Of a stretch of 35,563 nt of DNA, positions 18,264-24,379 are shown piece by piece; within the stretch, counting starts at the first letter, position 1; the number at the start of each line of letters is the position of its first letter. This stretch comes from Parcubacteria bacterium DG_74_1. GTDB lineage: Bacteria > Patescibacteriota > Minisyncoccia > Minisyncoccales > DG-74-1. The stretch covers positions 1 through 35,563 of the forward strand of contig LJNE01000002.1 in the NCBI GenBank assembly GCA_001303125.1, in the 5' to 3' direction. The notes beneath the pieces were generated by a model. The model did not search any database. It was given only the letters and a program-made list of their open reading frames with translations, and was not told the origin of the DNA. Made by a program: the position numbers and the translations under genes.

Positions 18264-18346
18264 TATTAAAAGAGTAAAATTTTTAACTCTTCAACCCTTA
18301 AGATATTTTAACATAAAAGCTTTTGTAGTAAAATAAAGAGTACTAT

Positions 18347-19042
18347 ATGACAAGATCAAGAACAACCCTTATTGCCCTAGGAGGCTCAATAATTTGTCCC
18401 CAGACAGGGAAAATCAATACAGTTTTTTTAAAGGACTTCAAAGAATTAATTTTAAAACTTATTAAAAGGGGGCATCGATTTATCATTGTTGCTGGTGGTG
18501 GAAAAATCTGCCGGCTTTACCAAAAGGCAGCAGCCAAAATTGTAAAATTACCTTATGAAGATATTGATTGGTTAGGAATTCACGCCACCCGGCTTAATGC
18601 TCATTTACTAAGAACGATTTTCCGAGGGTTGGCTTATCCGGTGGTTTTAGACGAGCCAGAAAAGCCGGTCAAGAATAATTGGCGGCTCTTAATAGCGGCC
18701 GGCTGGAAACCCGGCTGGTCAACCGATTACATCGCCGTCTTGCTGGCTAAAAGATTTAGGATAAAGAAAATTATTGATGCCGGGAATATCCCTTTCGTTT
18801 ATAATAAAGACTTTTTGAAATATAAAAATGCCTCTCCAATTAAAGAAATTTCTTGGAAAAATTACCAAAAATTAGTCGGCACAAAATGGATTCCGGGATT
18901 AGCCGCCCCTATTGACCCGGTTGCCGCCAAGTTAGCTCAAAAATTAAAAATCCCCGCCCTAATAGTTAAAGGTACGGAGCTCAAAAATTTAGAAAAAGTT
19001 ATTTTGGGTCAGAAATTCGAAGGAACTATTATTGAACCTTAA
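18347..19042 (+). CDS. pyrH: amino acid kinase family protein, probable archaeal-type UMP kinase
   Basis: 231 aa. The N-terminal phosphate-binding motif is LIALGGSIICP, followed by IIVAGGGK, then GWSTDYIAVLLA and KWIPGLAAPIDPVAAKLA. The last two match the archaeal UMP kinase pattern (substrate-site TTD-like motif and PG..APxDP.A). It would phosphorylate UMP to UDP. Other amino acid kinase family members such as isopentenyl phosphate kinase are less likely. A -10-like TAAAAT lies about 15 bp before the ATG, giving a short leader. Confidence 0.75.
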   Translation: MTRSRTTLIALGGSIICPQTGKINTVFLKDFKELILKLIKRGHRFIIVAGGGKICRLYQKAAAKIVKLPYEDIDWLGIHATRLNAHLLRTIFRGLAYPVVLDEPEKPVKNNWRLLIAAGWKPGWSTDYIAVLLAKRFRIKKIIDAGNIPFVYNKDFLKYKNASPIKEISWKNYQKLVGTKWIPGLAAPIDPVAAKLAQKLKIPALIVKGTELKNLEKVILGQKFEGTIIEP

Positions 19043-20505
19043 TCAATTTTTTTCCTGCGCAGAAAAGACGGCGTTTCCCAAAATTTCTCTTTTTGTAACA
19101 TTTCCTTTTCTACTTCCTCTGCTTCTTTTTTTATTTGGAGAGCGCTTTTTCTAACTTTTACTTCGGCTGTCTTCTTTTCCTGTTCCGCAGCGTGCCAAAG
19201 ATTCTCTTTCAGAGTTTCATTAGGTTGAGTCTCTTCTTGAGGAAGTTTCTTTGAAACTTTCACTTTTACTTTTCTTAGCCTAGCTTTTTTGGCTTTTTTT
19301 GTCTTTTTTTTGGGCCTTTTTATAGGTTCAAGTTTTATACCCGTCTTGTTCTGCGGAGTTTTTTTCCTAGGTCTAATTTTTACATCCTCTTCTGTGCTGA
19401 GTTTTTTCCTTTTTGGCCGGGAAGGTTTTTTTACCCGTCTTCTTTTAGATTTTTTCTTCGGAGCTTTATCAGAGAAAGCTTTCGTAACGCAACCGGTCGC
19501 AAAAACTGTTGTCTTAATAACTCCAGTTCCTTTTCCGGAAGACAAAGGCTGAATCCCAAAAACAATTCTTGCTTCCGGATTGACTTTCTCTGAAATGGTC
19601 TTAGAGATCTGATTTACCTCTTCTAAGGATATTCCTTTCTCGCCGATAATATTAAATAAAATCCCTTTGGCTCCATTTATTCCATAAGGATATAAAGGAG
19701 AAACAAGGGCTTTTTCCACCGCATCTTTGGCTGTTCCTTCCTTTTTGGGAAGAGAAATGGTATTTAAATATGCCAACCTTCCCTGGCCCTGTAAGACTGT
19801 CCTCAAATCGGCGAAATCAATATTAATTAAGCCTGGCTGGTAAATTGTTCCAATTAGTCCAGCTAAGGCTGTAGCTAAATTTTTATTAATAGAAGAAAGA
19901 GCGGCTTTTAAAGGGGTGGTTTTGTCAACAATCTGGAAAATTCTTTCGTTTGGCAAGATAGTGATACTGTTTAACTTTGACCTTAAATTTTTTAAAGCCA
20001 CCTTAGCAATTTCCATTTTCCTTTCTCCTTCAAATTTAAAGGGCAAAGTAAAAATACCGTAAGTAAGGTTACCTAAACTCTTTGAAATCTTTGCAAAAAT
20101 AGAGGCAGCTCCAGAACCAGTCCCCCCCCCTAGACAGGCAATTAAAATGACCAAATCTTGACCCTGTAATATTTTTTTAATCCTTTCTTTCTCATTCTGG
20201 CCGGCTGTCTCGCCTAACTCAAGATTCATGCCGGTTCCCAGACCCCGGGTGAAACCTTGCCCGAAAGGAAAACGCTCTACCTTTCTGGAAATTTCCCTCA
20301 AGGCCTGCAGATCAGTATTGGCAGCAAAAAAACTGGCTCTTTTTACTCCTTGAGCCAATTCCGAAACAATATTTCCTCCTCCCCCGCCAATACCAATCAC
20401 CCTGATTTTAGTTCTTTTCAGCGTACTAACCTTTTCCGCTTCGCCTTCTTTGGTCCGGGCCTTGGGTAAAGGTTTTTTGAGCTTCTTTTTAGGTTTTTTA
20501 GCCAT
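19039..20505 (-). CDS. ftsZ: cell division protein FtsZ with basic extensions
   Basis: 488 aa. The tubulin/FtsZ GTPase core spans roughly residues 32-345: IGIGGGGGN, the tubulin signature LGGGTGSGAAS (about 125-135), and the T7 catalytic loop NIDFADLRTVL. The last residues, WETPSFLRRKKID, match the conserved FtsZ C-terminal peptide that binds FtsA/ZipA/SepF-type partners. Unusual parts are a Lys-rich N-terminus of about 30 residues and a Lys/Arg-rich linker of about 130 residues. The gene is convergent with pyrH and overlaps it by 4 bp. The upstream promoter predicts a leaderless message. Confidence 0.9.
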   Translation of the reverse strand: MAKKPKKKLKKPLPKARTKEGEAEKVSTLKRTKIRVIGIGGGGGNIVSELAQGVKRASFFAANTDLQALREISRKVERFPFGQGFTRGLGTGMNLELGETAGQNEKERIKKILQGQDLVILIACLGGGTGSGAASIFAKISKSLGNLTYGIFTLPFKFEGERKMEIAKVALKNLRSKLNSITILPNERIFQIVDKTTPLKAALSSINKNLATALAGLIGTIYQPGLINIDFADLRTVLQGQGRLAYLNTISLPKKEGTAKDAVEKALVSPLYPYGINGAKGILFNIIGEKGISLEEVNQISKTISEKVNPEARIVFGIQPLSSGKGTGVIKTTVFATGCVTKAFSDKAPKKKSKRRRVKKPSRPKRKKLSTEEDVKIRPRKKTPQNKTGIKLEPIKRPKKKTKKAKKARLRKVKVKVSKKLPQEETQPNETLKENLWHAAEQEKKTAEVKVRKSALQIKKEAEEVEKEMLQKEKFWETPSFLRRKKID

Positions 20506-20511
20506 TAATAG

Positions 20512-20540
20512 AATATAAAACTTTAGAAGATTAAAGTCAA
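20512..20540 (-). promoter_or_regulatory. promoter of ftsZ, leaderless
   Basis: TTGACT (20535-20540), 17-bp spacer, TATATT (20512-20517) on the minus strand, with only 6 bp to the ftsZ ATG at 20505. Transcription should start at or next to the A of ATG, so no SD is possible. Confidence 0.65.
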
Positions 20541-20549
20541 TGCTGCTGA

Positions 20550-20581
20550 GGGGTATTAGATTATATTCGGACCTGTTTTAT
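20550..20581 (-). repeat. island box repeat, copy A (diverged)
   Basis: Plus-strand reading gggtattagattatattcgg then acctgtttta. It is the most diverged copy of the ~30-bp box found six times between 20.5 and 24.4 kb. It lies between the two tiny ORFs and the ftsZ promoter and lacks a following terminator. Confidence 0.7.
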
Positions 20582-20607
20582 GTATAAGCTAAAAAGGAAT
20601 AAAGAAA

Positions 20608-20670
20608 TTATTTTAAAAATATTAAAGCCAGGCCTCCTAAAATAAGGAAGATTCCAAGCCCCTTAAACAT
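20608..20670 (-). CDS. possible 20-aa membrane peptide
   Basis: Too short for the ORF track. ATG to TAA encodes MFKGLGIFLILGGLALIFLK, a single hydrophobic helix, just downstream of a 43-aa membrane ORF. No SD. Its composition resembles the helix of the preceding ORF, but coding status is uncertain. Confidence 0.3.
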   Translation of the reverse strand: MFKGLGIFLILGGLALIFLK

Positions 20671-20680
20671 GATTTTTAAG

Positions 20681-20812
20681 TTATTTTCTGTATTCTGTAT
20701 AAAGTTTCTGGTAAAATGTCGCTGCCCCTGGCGCAATATTCTTATTATTGAAAAAGAATATCAACCCCAGACCAAGAAACAGTATACCGATGATTGTTTT
20801 TTCTATATCCAT
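20681..20812 (-). CDS. small single-pass membrane protein, 43 aa
   Basis: Not in the ORF track. It begins MDIEKTIIGILFLGLGLIFF and continues to a short charged tail ending YTEYRK. One N-terminal membrane helix is followed by a cytoplasmic or periplasmic tail of about 20 residues. It lies 13 bp downstream of the 104-aa membrane gene on the same strand, so co-transcription is likely. Function unknown. Confidence 0.55.
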   Translation of the reverse strand: MDIEKTIIGILFLGLGLIFFFNNKNIAPGAATFYQKLYTEYRK

Positions 20813-20825
20813 TTAATTTTTTACT

Positions 20826-21140
20826 TTATAAAAACCAGAATACTAATATATTAGCTACAAGTAGGATAAATGCTGTAATTAGCATTACTTTTATGATTTT
20901 ACTTTGCCTTGGTGTAGGTCTTTCTGTTTTTCTTGCCAGCACAACCCATATCGGGATAAAAAGTATCAAAGGAAAAACAGCGCCGCTAGCTACCTCTTGA
21001 CCACTAATCGAGTGGCCCCCTTGTAACAATATAATAATTATACCACCTGCTAAAACTACCAGCAGAATAACCATTAAAGCAATGACGAATTGCCAAAAGG
21101 TTTTACTATAATTTTCTGATCTCTTTAGTTCTTGCTCCAT
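20826..21140 (-). CDS. hypothetical 3-TM membrane protein
   Basis: 104 aa. A charged N-terminus is followed by a hydrophobic segment near 16-40 (FVIALMVILLVVLAGGIIIILL), a second near 55-69, a basic loop (ARKTERPTPRQSK) and a third near 84-104. No family recognised. The extended -10 TGGTAGAAT ends about 8 bp before the ATG, so the message is nearly leaderless. It is the first gene of a small group with the 43-aa ORF. Confidence 0.65.
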   Translation of the reverse strand: MEQELKRSENYSKTFWQFVIALMVILLVVLAGGIIIILLQGGHSISGQEVASGAVFPLILFIPIWVVLARKTERPTPRQSKIIKVMLITAFILLVANILVFWFL

Positions 21141-21148
21141 ATTTTTTT

Positions 21149-21157
21149 ATTCTACCA
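21149..21157 (-). promoter_or_regulatory. extended -10 promoter TGGTAGAAT
   Basis: A TGnTATAAT-type element 8 bp before the ATG of the 104-aa gene. The same nine bases follow the terminators at 22.93 and 23.77 kb, and related forms occur at 22.14 and 25.98 kb. Confidence 0.55.
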
Positions 21158-21193
21158 CAGAATTACCCAAATGGGCAGTAATGCACTAGCTGG

Positions 21194-21223
21194 AGGGTAT
21201 TGGACTACGTTCGAACCTGTTTA
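21194..21223 (-). repeat. island box repeat, copy B
   Basis: Plus-strand tattggactacgttcgaacc core. With the flanking atgcactagctgga and acccaaatgggcagt it is nearly identical to copy E over about 57 bp. It lies 14 bp after the EamA-family stop codon. The hairpin after it (CCCATTTGGG) lacks a U tract. Confidence 0.8.
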
Positions 21224-21237
21224 AAAATATTCTTATC

Positions 21238-22128
21238 TTAAATTACAAGAATTATTATGCCAATCAAAACAGCGACAACACCTAACAACTTCTGTTTGTT
21301 CAAATCAGCGCCAAGCAAAGGAACGCTTAATAAAGTAACAAATAAAATTTGAGTATTTTTAATCGATTCGTGGTATCCAGGATTGGGAGAGATTGCTATT
21401 CCCTTTATACCAAGAATATTAGCTATAAAAGAAAACGTTGCCGCTAAAAAGACTATTGGCAGAAAACTCTTTAATTTAGGTCTATCCTTTAAGTAATTTT
21501 TCATATCTTTACGGCTTAATATAGCAAAGGCTAAAAAATTAAAACCGAAAACAAAAAGCGCTATCTCTTGAGGAGAAAAGCCTATTTGACTGACTTTCTT
21601 TATTCCCAACACCGCGACAGTAAAACTTAAAGCCCCTATAATAGCTAGCACATCCCATCTTAAAAATCGTCTTTCGGTTCGTTGAATAGAAAAAATATCT
21701 TTTTTTTCTATAATAAGTGCGGCTATACCACCAATTATAAAAAACATTCCCATTAATTTTATTAAACTAAATGAACTTCCAAAAATTAAAAAAGCAATCA
21801 CGCTTATTAAAAAAACATTACTGCTTTTAATCGTTCCAGCAAAACCAGGATTTGGCGCCTTTATCACTGCTGTAAAATCTGCCCAATTACCAATAACAGC
21901 AAAAATACTAACAATTGTCATTATGATTATAAAATCCAGGAAAAATTCTGAATCCCAAATGGTATTAATCGTCCCAATATTTATAACTAAAAAACCTAAA
22001 AAAGCAAAAAGAAAAAGAAAAAGCAATATTTGTTTTGAAGAAAAACCTTTGTTTCCCAGATATCTCGTACACAAAACCATTCCCGTAAATGAAAACGCTG
22101 TTAAAATTGAGTATAGATACCAGGACAT
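21238..22128 (-). CDS. EamA/DMT-family transporter
   Basis: 296 aa with about ten hydrophobic segments arranged as two similar halves, the standard layout of drug/metabolite transporters. Conserved-looking loops include PNPGFAGTIKSSNVFLISV in the first half and SPNPGYHESIKNTQILFVT in the second. The near-repeat of PNPG.....IK in the two halves supports the internal duplication. Substrate unknown. ATG at 22128 is preceded by extended -10 TGGTAGGAT with a 6-bp gap, so the message is almost leaderless. Confidence 0.82.
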   Translation of the reverse strand: MSWYLYSILTAFSFTGMVLCTRYLGNKGFSSKQILLFLFLFAFLGFLVINIGTINTIWDSEFFLDFIIIMTIVSIFAVIGNWADFTAVIKAPNPGFAGTIKSSNVFLISVIAFLIFGSSFSLIKLMGMFFIIGGIAALIIEKKDIFSIQRTERRFLRWDVLAIIGALSFTVAVLGIKKVSQIGFSPQEIALFVFGFNFLAFAILSRKDMKNYLKDRPKLKSFLPIVFLAATFSFIANILGIKGIAISPNPGYHESIKNTQILFVTLLSVPLLGADLNKQKLLGVVAVLIGIIILVI

Positions 22129-22134
22129 ATCCTC

Positions 22135-22170
22135 ATCCTACCAAAAAACCGCCTTCTTGGGAAAACGGCT
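22135..22170 (-). terminator. terminator T2 running into extended -10 of the EamA gene
   Basis: On the minus strand a GCC...GGC-type imperfect hairpin (GCCGTTTTCCCAAGAAGGCGG) is followed by TTTTTT and immediately by TGGTAGGAT, the -10 of the next gene. It closes the segment carrying box copy C. Confidence 0.6.
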
Positions 22171-22181
22171 GAAGCTAGCTA

Positions 22182-22212
22182 GGAGTATTGGACCCTGTTC
22201 GGACCTGTTTTA
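22182..22212 (-). repeat. island box repeat, copy C
   Basis: Plus-strand agtattggaccctgttcgga then cctgttttat. Similarity to copy D continues another ~35 bp (atggagaattatgg / atgaagaatcatgg, then gtgccag / atgccag). It is flanked by terminators on both sides. Confidence 0.8.
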
Positions 22213-22269
22213 TGGAGAATTATGGCTTTAGGGTGCCAGTTATAGAATAATATAAGTTCGTCGTTCTAA

Positions 22270-22341
22270 ACAAAAAACCAGCTAATAAGCTGATTTCTTG
22301 TCCTAAATAAACCTCTTTCGACGCTTACTTGGGGACAGGGG
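22270..22341 (-). repeat. 3' UTR repeat with terminator T1, copy 1
   Basis: A ~70-bp segment immediately downstream of the 110-aa gene, repeated at 24423-24497 downstream of an unrelated gene. On the minus strand it has CCCCAAGTAAG pairing with a later TTATTTAGG (one mismatch), then terminator AATCAGCTTATTAGCTGG with a T6 run (22272-22294). Confidence 0.75.
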
Positions 22342-22361
22342 GGAAGAAGATTTTTAGTTCC

Positions 22362-22694
22362 TTAATAGTGTAGGTCCCCAACTCGACGTTGGGTGTTAAA
22401 ATAGATCTTGCAACTTTTCCAATCAACCTGCTCTAGGAACATAGGATTTGGTTCTCGGGAAAGCTGGCCCATACCGACGATTCCGCCTGTAATAAACCAA
22501 GATTCAGATTCAATAGAATCATCTGTAGCCGTCACCCCTTTCACTCTAATACGGAAGATATTCTTCATGACATGGGTAAATGGGGGTGGCTCAACTATGA
22601 AGTCTACTTCTCTTCCCTTAAAGAGACCCCACATTAGGTCCAATTTTGATGGTCCCTTCACGACCCTAACAGTACTCTTTAACTTCGATGTCAT
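22362..22694 (-). CDS. hypothetical soluble protein, 110 aa
   Basis: No family recognised. The protein is soluble, mixed alpha/beta in composition, with no signal peptide or membrane helix; motifs such as WFITGGIVGMGQLSREPNP are Gly/Pro-rich. The start ATG at 22694 has a strong SD (AGGAGGT), unlike neighbouring housekeeping genes. Upstream are a consensus promoter (22883-22912) and a leader of about 190 nt with a hairpin/tiny ORF. Base composition looks more GC-rich than neighbouring genes. Possibly recently acquired. Confidence 0.7.
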   Translation of the reverse strand: MTSKLKSTVRVVKGPSKLDLMWGLFKGREVDFIVEPPPFTHVMKNIFRIRVKGVTATDDSIESESWFITGGIVGMGQLSREPNPMFLEQVDWKSCKIYFNTQRRVGDLHY

Positions 22695-22805
22695 ACGACC
22701 TCCTGCTAATATTTGGTAGTTCAGGCACTACCTCACCGTTCGTCACCTGACGCACCTAAAGCCATACAGCTCCAGGGATTGTTTTCTTCTTCCCCCACGG
22801 TAATA

Positions 22806-22847
22806 TTATTTTAAGGAACCGAAATAGACATAATTTCTTCTGTCCAT
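22806..22847 (-). CDS. possible 13-aa leader peptide
   Basis: ATG to TAA in the leader of the 110-aa gene encodes MDRRNYVYFGSLK. A second leader at 24.2 kb encodes the similar MDIKNYFYSSPLK... The ATG lies inside the 5' arm of a hairpin (22815-22856), so the similarity may reflect RNA structure, peptide, or both. A weak SD (AAGGA) precedes it. Confidence 0.35.
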   Translation of the reverse strand: MDRRNYVYFGSLK

Positions 22848-22856
22848 TTCGCTTCC
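22815..22856 (-). promoter_or_regulatory. leader hairpin of the 110-aa gene
   Basis: Minus-strand GGAAGCGAAATGGACA pairs with TGTCTATTTCGGTTCC around a 10-nt loop, with one G-G mismatch and one G-U. A related hairpin with a compensatory A-U to G-C change is at 24175-24214. Confidence 0.6.
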
Positions 22857-22882
22857 TTTTTTTACTCCCTCCTGGCACTTAT

Positions 22883-22912
22883 ATTATATAACACAAAATA
22901 TCAATTTGTCAA
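22883..22912 (-). promoter_or_regulatory. consensus promoter of the 110-aa gene
   Basis: TTGACA (22907-22912), 18-bp spacer, TATAAT (22883-22888). The surrounding TATTGACAAAT is shared with three other island promoters. The leader is about 180-190 nt. Confidence 0.75.
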
Positions 22913-22926
22913 TAAGACATTCTACC

Positions 22927-22947
22927 AAAAAACCGCCCATAAGACGA
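22927..22947 (-). terminator. terminator T2 after box copy D
   Basis: Minus-strand CGTC-TTATG-GGCG hairpin followed by GTTTTTTGG, then TGGTAGAAT and the downstream consensus promoter. Short stem, so moderate strength. Confidence 0.55.
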
Positions 22948-22967
22948 TTCTTTGGCTTTTGTAAACT

Positions 22968-23055
22968 GGGAGTATTGGACTCTGTTCGGACCTGTTTGAT
23001 GAAGAATCATGGGGGTTAGGATGCCAGCTTTGGGACGATGTTAGAACCTGGTTGA
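22968..23055 (-). repeat. island box repeat, copy D plus a second diverged copy
   Basis: Copy D core (22968-22998) reads agtattggactctgttcgga on plus. About 40 bp further a second, diverged copy (23029-23055, gggacgatgttagaacctgg) follows. They lie directly downstream of the ICMT-family gene and before a T2 terminator. Confidence 0.7.
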
Positions 23056-23078
23056 CGGAAAGCTTAACTTAATTATAC

Positions 23079-23534
23079 CTACAGCCATCTCCTTACATGA
23101 TTTTTATATTCTCCATACTCTCTTCCAAAAATCCTTTCAAGATTTCTTTCTTCAAAAGGAATAAATAATAATCCCATCAAAAATACGAAGGCGATCGGGA
23201 CGGCAAACGTAACCAAGGTTCCATGGTTAATAGCTATACCCAATAGTATTGCAGTAAATCCTAAATATTGTGGGTTTCTGCTAATACGGAAAGGACCTGA
23301 GGTTATTAGCTGGGTAGGATTTTCATATGGCTTGACTGTGGTTTTCTTTTTCTTTAATAACATATCAGCCCAGATATTTATAACTCCACCAAAAATAATA
23401 AAGGCAAAACCTAAATAGGTATATGGAGGAAAAATTATTTTCTTAATAGGGAAAATAAAATGTAATCCTATTGATAATAATAAGAGTATTATAAAATAGG
23501 TCGGCGGGAGAGGCTTCTTCTTCGGCTTTTCCAT
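23079..23534 (-). CDS. isoprenylcysteine carboxyl methyltransferase-like membrane protein
   Basis: 151 aa with four or five membrane segments. The C-terminal half has the family pattern GPFRISRNPQYLG, then an EERNLERIFGREYGEYKNHVRRWL end, typical of ICMT/PEMT-like membrane methyltransferases that bind S-adenosylmethionine. Bacterial members have varied or unknown substrates, so activity is not assigned. It is 11 bp downstream of the 60-aa membrane gene. No SD. Confidence 0.83.
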   Translation of the reverse strand: MEKPKKKPLPPTYFIILLLLSIGLHFIFPIKKIIFPPYTYLGFAFIIFGGVINIWADMLLKKKKTTVKPYENPTQLITSGPFRISRNPQYLGFTAILLGIAINHGTLVTFAVPIAFVFLMGLLFIPFEERNLERIFGREYGEYKNHVRRWL

Positions 23535-23545
23535 ATAATATTTAT

Positions 23546-23728
23546 CTATTTTTCGAAAAAAAGAGAGATTGCGTATGCAAAGAATCCTACTCCAAAACCG
23601 ATAAATAGACCTGCGGGTATATTATTCATCGCGAAGCCGATTCCAAAACCAAGAAACAAGCCGGCAGGAATAAAAATCGCCCCCTTTTCTTTTTTCCATT
23701 TTTTCCTTTCAAATTTTTGCTCTTCCAT
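23546..23728 (-). CDS. small membrane protein with internal repeat, 60 aa
   Basis: A Lys/Glu-rich N-terminus of about 16 residues is followed by two Gly-rich hydrophobic repeats, IPAGLFLGFGIGFAMNN and IPAGLFIGFGVGFFAYA, forming a likely two-helix hairpin. No family recognised. It is probably co-transcribed with the ICMT-like gene. A TGGTAGAAT element lies about 40 bp upstream, just after terminator T2. Confidence 0.65.
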   Translation of the reverse strand: MEEQKFERKKWKKEKGAIFIPAGLFLGFGIGFAMNNIPAGLFIGFGVGFFAYAISLFFEK

Positions 23729-23763
23729 ATTTTTATAATGATTTATTTTTAGGCCTTTGTCTT

Positions 23764-23793
23764 ATTCTACCAAAAAACCGCCCAAATGGGCAG
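23764..23793 (-). terminator. terminator T2 running into TGGTAGAAT
   Basis: Minus-strand CTGCCC-ATTT-GGGCGG hairpin, TTTTTT, then TGGTAGAAT (23764-23772). It is the best-formed T2 example: six pairs, one of them G-U. Confidence 0.75.
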
Positions 23794-23806
23794 TGATGCA
23801 CTAACT

Positions 23807-23839
23807 GGGGGTATTGGACTATGTTCGGACCTGTTTTAT
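23807..23839 (-). repeat. island box repeat, copy E
   Basis: Plus-strand ggtattggactatgttcgga then cctgttttat. It is nearly identical to copy B with flanks. It sits between terminator T1 (23843-23866) and T2 (23772-23793), so it lies outside the main transcript of the upstream gene unless there is read-through. Confidence 0.85.
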
Positions 23840-23842
23840 ATA

Positions 23843-23866
23843 AAAAACACCTGTTTATTAACAGGT
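23843..23866 (-). terminator. terminator T1 of the 66-aa gene
   Basis: Minus-strand ACCTGTT-AATA-AACAGGT, a perfect 7-bp stem, followed by GTTTTTTAT. Strong intrinsic terminator. Confidence 0.85.
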
Positions 23867-23904
23867 AAATACAAGAAAATGGGGGTTGGGACGGGGTTGA
23901 ATAG

Positions 23905-24105
23905 TTAAGGATTCTTCCCCGTCCCGGTGTGCTTTGCTGGGAGAAACATCGATTTCCTAGTGCGATATATCCATATGAGATATCCCACCAAAATAATAGA
24001 GAAGATTAATACCCAGCCAAGGTTCCCTGCCATCGCCTCTTCTATGATTCTTCTAATAAGGAAAGTTATGGCGAAGGCTCTTATAAAGAGAATAGCGTGC
24101 TCCAC
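23905..24105 (-). CDS. hypothetical small membrane protein, 66 aa
   Basis: The track starts at GTG 24141, but GTG 24105 has a near-perfect SD (AAGGAGGTGA) five bases upstream and is preferred, giving MEHAILFIRAFAITFLIRR.... Two hydrophobic segments (about 4-17 and 28-45) surround a charged loop, and the tail is basic. No family recognised. Expression signals are a strong extended promoter and a ~200-nt structured leader. T1 follows. The tiny leader ORF ends 2 bp before the alternative GTG 24141, so a coupled longer form is possible. Confidence 0.6.
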   Translation of the reverse strand: MEHAILFIRAFAITFLIRRIIEEAMAGNLGWVLIFSIILVGYLIWIYRTRKSMFLPAKHTGTGKNP

Positions 24106-24143
24106 TTCTGTCACCTCCTTCTCGTACCTGCCGAATTTCACGG

Positions 24144-24206
24144 TCAGGGCTTATAGAGCACACGGGTTTTCAAAGGACTGGAATAGAAATAATTTTTTAT
24201 ATCCAT
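24144..24206 (-). CDS. possible 20-aa leader peptide
   Basis: ATG to TGA encodes MDIKNYFYSSPLKTRVLYKP, sharing MDxxNYxY and LK with the 13-aa ORF at 22806-22847. SD-like GAGGGG lies 4 bp upstream. The ATG is within a hairpin arm. Confidence 0.4.
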   Translation of the reverse strand: MDIKNYFYSSPLKTRVLYKP

Positions 24207-24214
24207 TCCGCCCC
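24175..24214 (-). promoter_or_regulatory. leader hairpin of the 66-aa gene
   Basis: Minus-strand GGAATGGA...TTCTATTCC stem with outer GG/CC pairs, homologous to the hairpin at 22815-22856. An A-U pair there is G-C here. Confidence 0.5.
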
Positions 24215-24226
24215 TCTGAAATAAAT

Positions 24227-24299
24227 AACAGGCATCCTAGGAGAGAGTTGCCTGTTGACTCAAATATCAAGATATATTCAGCTTTACTTACTCTCTCCT
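24227..24299 (-). promoter_or_regulatory. leader with interleaved stems (pseudoknot or switch candidate)
   Basis: On the minus strand AGGAGAGAGT (24290-24299) pairs perfectly with ACTCTCTCCT (24239-24248), and AACAGGC (24250-24256) pairs perfectly with GCCTGTT (24227-24233). The arms alternate in order, so the stems form an H-type pseudoknot or exclude each other. Confidence 0.6.
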
Positions 24300-24309
24300 T
24301 TATATCTCT

Positions 24310-24337
24310 ATTATAGCATATTCATAGAATTTGTCAA
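24310..24337 (-). promoter_or_regulatory. very strong promoter of the 66-aa gene
   Basis: TTGACA (24332-24337), 16-bp spacer, TGCTATAAT extended -10 (-10 hexamer at 24310-24315). All twelve hexamer bases match consensus and TATTGACAAAT is shared with other island promoters. Confidence 0.85.
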
Positions 24338-24344
24338 TAGATAC

Positions 24345-24367
24345 AAAAAACCACCTTCTTTTAAAGG
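24345..24367 (-). terminator. terminator T2 after box copy F
   Basis: Minus-strand CCTTTAAAAGAAGG hairpin followed by TGGTTTTTTG, immediately before the consensus promoter at 24310-24337. Confidence 0.5.
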
Positions 24368-24379
24368 CTAATAACCAAC

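Noticed and set aside
22182-22998. Box read as coding (GVLDxVRTC in plus frame at copies C and D)
   Set aside because: The frame is not open over a useful length, breaks at different places in each copy and has no start; sequence similarity alone explains the shared residues.
23927-24316. Plus-strand 129-aa ORF
   Set aside because: Shadow of the 66-aa gene and its structured leader; it runs across promoter and hairpins and has no start signal.
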